Source: Acidimicrobiales bacterium (GTDB lineage Bacteria > Actinomycetota > Acidimicrobiia > Acidimicrobiales > SHLQ01). Taken from it: a stretch of 17,138 nucleotides of DNA. The notes under the pieces are model-generated. The model saw only the letters and a program-made list of their open reading frames with translations, had not been told where the DNA came from and searched no databases. The position numbers and the translations under genes were made by a program. The stretch is taken from NCBI GenBank assembly GCA_013002375.1, contig JABDJW010000439.1:1-17138 (forward strand). The letters are read 5' to 3'. Shown piece by piece: positions 14,520 through 17,138 of the stretch. Each line of letters starts with the position of its first letter. Within the stretch, counting starts at the first letter, position 1.

Positions 14520-15353
14520 TCAGACTTGGGTGTCGCAGTAGTAGGTCCACTCGCCGCCGAACTTCGACCGCAGGATCGGGGTCCGCGACCGGGGGCTTAG
14601 TTCGCCGTCCTTGCCGTACACGCTGAGGTGGGTCTGGTACTCCCCTGATTCACCGTGGGCGTCGACGTAGGAGTCATCTTCGAGCGATGTGCCGCGGTAC
14701 TTGATTGCATCGTGCAACGTCTCGACCAGGGCCCGGTACAGCCGACGGATCTCCTGGGTGGACAGCGTGGTGCTGACGCGGTCGTAGCGCAGTCCGGCGG
14801 TGAACAAGATCTCATCGGCATACATCGAACCGATACCGGCGATGAAGGTCTCGTCGGTGAGCAGGTTCTTCAGCTTGCCCTTGTTCTTGATGAGCATCTC
14901 GCCAAACGTCGTCCACGACACCGGTGCGGCGATCGGGTCGATCCCCAAATTCGCCAGTGCGGGATAGGCGTCGGCGAACTCCTCGGCCGGCACGATCTGA
15001 ACATCGCCGCTGCCCTCGCCGTCGATGATCCGGAGACCACCGTGTTGGGTGAAGGTGATGACGATCTCGGTGTTCGGAATTTCGGCGGCTCGGTTGCTGG
15101 CCCGCACCAGGTTCGTCGTGGCCCCGACGGTGACCGCCATGATGTGGTCGTTGTCCAGGTGAAACTGCAGCAGCTTGCCATGGCGCGTCACCGAGTTGAC
15201 CTTCACTCCGTCGAGTTGGGACGTGAAGGACTTTCGGTTCTTGTAGTTGCCCAACAAGGCCATGCTCTTGGCCTCGACCGTCTTGATCTTCTTTCCGGCG
15301 CATTCGCGCTCCAGGTCACGACGGAGGACTTCTACCTCGGGTAGTTCACGCAT
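14520..15353 (-). CDS. Degenerate formamidopyrimidine-DNA glycosylase (MutM/Fpg) homologue, probably without standard activity
   Basis: Normal Fpg removes 8-oxoguanine and cuts the DNA, using Pro2 as nucleophile. This 277-residue protein is of normal length, aligns throughout, and sits in the usual place between rnc and smc. Key residues are nevertheless lost. It begins MRELPEVE instead of MPELPEVE, so the catalytic proline is Arg2, which should also block methionine removal. Ser176 in GIGSMYADE replaces the conserved Asn of GxGNxYxDE. In the zinc finger Ser253 and Ser256 replace cysteines, the fourth cysteine is missing and only Cys273 remains; Glu268 replaces the DNA-contacting Arg of GGRxTYYC. 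Glu3, Glu6 and Lys60 (HGKLL) are kept. The frame is intact and codon use is normal. It may bind DNA or have another role. It starts 10 bases after rnc. Confidence 0.88.
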   Translation of the reverse strand: MRELPEVEVLRRDLERECAGKKIKTVEAKSMALLGNYKNRKSFTSQLDGVKVNSVTRHGKLLQFHLDNDHIMAVTVGATTNLVRASNRAAEIPNTEIVITFTQHGGLRIIDGEGSGDVQIVPAEEFADAYPALANLGIDPIAAPVSWTTFGEMLIKNKGKLKNLLTDETFIAGIGSMYADEILFTAGLRYDRVSTTLSTQEIRRLYRALVETLHDAIKYRGTSLEDDSYVDAHGESGEYQTHLSVYGKDGELSPRSRTPILRSKFGGEWTYYCDTQV

Positions 15354-15363
15354 TGGGTTCCAT

Positions 15364-16116
15364 TCATGGCTCGCGGGGAGCCGGGGTTGTGACTAGTAGC
15401 TCGTGCTCGACGCGGTCGATGGCGGCCTCGGCGGCAGCCTGTTCGGCCTGCTTCTTCGATGTTCCCGAGCCGTGGCCGCGTTGCTCACCACCGATGTGCA
15501 CCGTGGCGTGAAAGCGTTTGTCATGATCGGGGCCCTCGGCCTCGATCTCGTACTGCGGGGGTTCGAGCCCCAGGGCCGCGACCCGTTCTTGGAGCCGGGT
15601 CTTGAAATCGTTGGCTCCCGGCCCATCGGCTTCGGTCGCCGTCATATGGGGCTCGAGCGCGGGGAGGACAAAGGTGCGAGCCGCGTCGAGACCGCCATCG
15701 AGATACACCGCGCCGATCACGGCCTCCATGGCGTCAGCCAGGATCGAGGGCTTCGCCCGCCCGCCGCTGGCGTCCTCGCCGCGACCGAGTCGGAGCGCGT
15801 CGCCGATCTGCACCGCGGCCGCGAGTTCGGCCAGCGTGGGCGAGTTCACCAGCGCGGCCCTCGCCTTGGCCAATTCACCTTCGGGCGCATCGGGATATCG
15901 CCGGTAGAGCTCATCGGTGACGATGAGGCCCAGCACGGAATCGCCCAGGAACTCCAGCCGCTCGTTCGATTCCACGCCGGTGTTCTCGGCACAGAAAGAA
16001 CGGTGGGTGACGGCCAACTCGAGGTGGCGAAGGTCGGCGAAACAATGGCCGACACGGTCAGCCAGTGCCGCAAGCAGGTCGTGAAGAGGAGGCTCAGTCG
16101 AGTCGGGCGACGACAT
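15364..16116 (-). CDS. rnc: Ribonuclease III
   Basis: RNase III cleaves double-stranded RNA, processing rRNA precursors and mRNAs as a dimer. From the ATG at 16116 it has 250 residues. The catalytic domain carries the signature NERLEFLGDSVL at 51-62 (metal ligands Glu55 and Asp59) and the second pair Asp128/Glu131 in ADAMEAVIGA. A double-stranded-RNA-binding domain covers about 168-235, beginning NDFKTRLQE and ending with GTSKKQAEQAAAEAAI. An upstream in-frame ATG at 16158 would lie deep inside acpP and add no homology. The chosen start overlaps the end of acpP by 23 bases, implying coupled translation. All active-site residues are present. Confidence 0.97.
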   Translation of the reverse strand: MSSPDSTEPPLHDLLAALADRVGHCFADLRHLELAVTHRSFCAENTGVESNERLEFLGDSVLGLIVTDELYRRYPDAPEGELAKARAALVNSPTLAELAAAVQIGDALRLGRGEDASGGRAKPSILADAMEAVIGAVYLDGGLDAARTFVLPALEPHMTATEADGPGANDFKTRLQERVAALGLEPPQYEIEAEGPDHDKRFHATVHIGGEQRGHGSGTSKKQAEQAAAEAAIDRVEHELLVTTPAPREP

Positions 16117-16384
16117 AGTCAACGGCGTCACGCACCGACTTGAGATCCTCCAGATCATCGTCTTCGATGCGGAATCCCACGGTGCGCTCGCCGATTTCTT
16201 CTTCGAGAGCCTCGACGAGTTCGATCAACGCCAGCGAATCGGCCTCGAGATCGTCCTGAAATGAATCACCCTCGTTGATGGAGTCGGGTTCGATCTCCAA
16301 GATGTCGGCGAGTCGATCGCGGATCAGCGCAAGCACGCCATCGCGGTCGAGTGGGCCTTGTGCAACATGGGTTTCTGCGGGCAC
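16094..16384 (-). CDS. acpP: Acyl carrier protein
   Basis: Small acidic carrier that holds growing acyl chains on a phosphopantetheine arm during fatty acid synthesis. From the GTG at 16384 it has 96 residues. The attachment serine is Ser50 in EADSLALIELV, the family motif being DSL. The GTG is chosen because GGAGG lies 7 bases before it and because it gives a normal ACP length; an ATG at 16474 would add 30 basic residues foreign to ACPs. The loop after helix II (EEEIGERTVGFRIEDDD) is a few residues longer than in E. coli AcpP. The gene follows plsX by 116 bases and overlaps rnc, the common plsX-acpP-rnc order. Confidence 0.94.
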   Translation of the reverse strand: MPAETHVAQGPLDRDGVLALIRDRLADILEIEPDSINEGDSFQDDLEADSLALIELVEALEEEIGERTVGFRIEDDDLEDLKSVRDAVDYVVARLD

Positions 16385-16391
16385 GAGACAA

Positions 16392-16396
16392 CCTCC
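16392..16396 (-). promoter_or_regulatory. Ribosome binding site of acpP (GGAGG)
   Basis: GGAGG lies 7 bases before the GTG at 16384. It decides the acpP start and is the clearest Shine-Dalgarno sequence I noticed in the window; most other genes lack one. Confidence 0.85.
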
Positions 16397-16415
16397 AAGT
16401 AGCCAGCGGCCGACA

Positions 16416-16421
16416 AGTGTA
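16416..16421 (-). promoter_or_regulatory. Possible -10 box of acpP (TACACT)
   Basis: TACACT on the minus strand lies 31 bases before the acpP start, in the plsX-acpP gap, leaving room for a short leader with the GGAGG site. No good -35 was found at 16 to 19 bases, so the assignment is weak. Confidence 0.35.
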
Positions 16422-16500
16422 GCGTTTCCAAACTTTGCCCGCTTGTGAAGCAGACGCGATCGTTGGAATGACAAGCGAAAGTCGGGGTATGCGGCGAGGA

Positions 16501-17138
16501 TCAGCCCTCGGGAGCAACCGCCGCGGCGAGTTGGGCGACCAGATCGGCCTCGACCAGCTCAGCTCCCGAAATCAGGCCGTTGACAATTGCTTTGGCCGAC
16601 GAGGAGCCGTGGCTGATGAGGCAGACCCCCTTCACGCCGAGCAACATCGCCGAGCCGACCGAGTCGGCGTCGAAGCGCTCATAGAGCGGGGCCAGCTGCG
16701 GCATGAGCGTCTCGGCCGCTGCCGCGGCTTCGGACGTGGCCCCGAACGCTTCGAACAGCGCGGCGATGATGGCCTTGATGCCCCCTTCGAGCGTCTTGAG
16801 CACGACATTGCCGGTGAAACCGTCGGTGACGACGACGTCGAGTTCGGGATCCATGACATCGCGGCCCTCGACGTTGCCGACGAATTCGGCGCCCATCGCC
16901 GACCAATCGAGCTCGGTCAGGAGCTTGTGGGTTTCCTTCACCAGGGGTGTGCCCTTGGTCGGTTCCTCACCGATCGAGAGCAGGCCCACCTTGGGGGTCT
17001 CGATGCCGTAGCGGGCCCGCGAGTACAGCAAACCCATTTGGGCGAATTGCACGAGGTACTCCGGCGAACACTCCGCGTTGGCCCCGGCATCGAGCAGCGT
17101 GGTCGGCGTTCCGGTCGGGGTCGGAATCGGCGTGGGGA
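16501..17138 (-). CDS. plsX: Phosphate acyltransferase PlsX, 5' end cut by window edge
   Basis: PlsX converts acyl-ACP to acyl-phosphate, the acyl donor for the first step of phospholipid synthesis, and works at the membrane surface. About 211 C-terminal residues are visible. Characteristic stretches are LLDAGANAECSPEYLVQFAQ near the cut edge, KVGLLSIGEEPTKGTPLVKE, FVGNVEGRD, VVVTDGFTGNVVLKTLEG and, near the end, GVKGVCLISHGSS. The frame runs off the window without a start; the GTG at 17052 is internal. Next to acpP, which supplies its acyl-ACP substrate, the context fits fully. Confidence 0.97.
   Translation of the reverse strand, partial: PTPIPTPTGTPTTLLDAGANAECSPEYLVQFAQMGLLYSRARYGIETPKVGLLSIGEEPTKGTPLVKETHKLLTELDWSAMGAEFVGNVEGRDVMDPELDVVVTDGFTGNVVLKTLEGGIKAIIAALFEAFGATSEAAAAAETLMPQLAPLYERFDADSVGSAMLLGVKGVCLISHGSSSAKAIVNGLISGAELVEADLVAQLAAAVAPEG

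Noticed and set aside
14260..14550. Minus-strand frame of 96 residues containing FLALGARNIGR twice
   Set aside because: It is translated from the 36-base and 34-base repeats and overlaps the end of the mutM-like gene; there is no domain and no start signal.
16117..16158. Upstream ATG for rnc at 16158
   Set aside because: It would overlap acpP by 65 bases and adds residues without RNase III homology; the ATG at 16116 is preferred.

Overview
The window is GC-rich DNA from a free-living bacterium, most likely Actinomycetota and probably class Acidimicrobiia. This rests on the gene order, the strong G/C third-position bias, the GTG starts and the actinobacterial style of the proteins. It is an inference, because no rRNA or other phylogenetic marker is present.

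Most of the window is a core housekeeping block read on the minus strand. From right to left it runs plsX (5' end outside the window), acpP, rnc, a mutM/fpg-family gene, smc, then ftsY, a probable lipoprotein gene and ffh (3' end outside the window). PlsX and ACP serve phospholipid and fatty acid synthesis. RNase III processes RNA, SMC organises the chromosome, and FtsY and Ffh are the two GTPases of the signal recognition particle pathway. acpP and rnc overlap, and rnc and mutM are 10 bases apart, so these three look co-transcribed.

Between smc and ftsY lies a block of about 7.3 kb. On the minus strand it holds an OmpR-type response regulator, its sensor kinase and a membrane-anchored HtrA-type serine protease, the same order as mycobacterial mprA-mprB-pepD, a cell-envelope stress system. 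Divergent from it on the plus strand is a tight three-gene operon: a MoxR AAA+ ATPase, a DUF58 protein and a membrane VWA protein. This kind of chaperone-like module is often linked to envelope stress. A small two-helix membrane protein gene lies between this operon and smc, convergent with the operon.

The gaps carry the least expected features. Hairpin-forming repeats lie downstream of htrA (three 44-base copies) and downstream of the mutM-like gene (two 36-base copies plus a fragment). The two sets are related and differ by pair-preserving changes. A 34-base tandem duplication precedes smc. A 14-base unit repeated four times spans the end of the response regulator gene. Three alternating copies of ACTGGTTGG lie upstream of ffh. 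A TANNNT box lies 6 to 9 bases before several start codons, which suggests leaderless transcripts.

The most striking gene is the mutM/fpg homologue. It keeps the fold and the syntenic position, but the catalytic N-terminal proline is arginine, three of the four zinc-finger cysteines are gone, and two conserved DNA-contact residues (finger Arg and core Asn) are replaced. It is probably not a standard Fpg glycosylase. I saw no CRISPR array, tRNA, rRNA, transposase or phage gene. All motif positions were read by eye, without alignment or database search.
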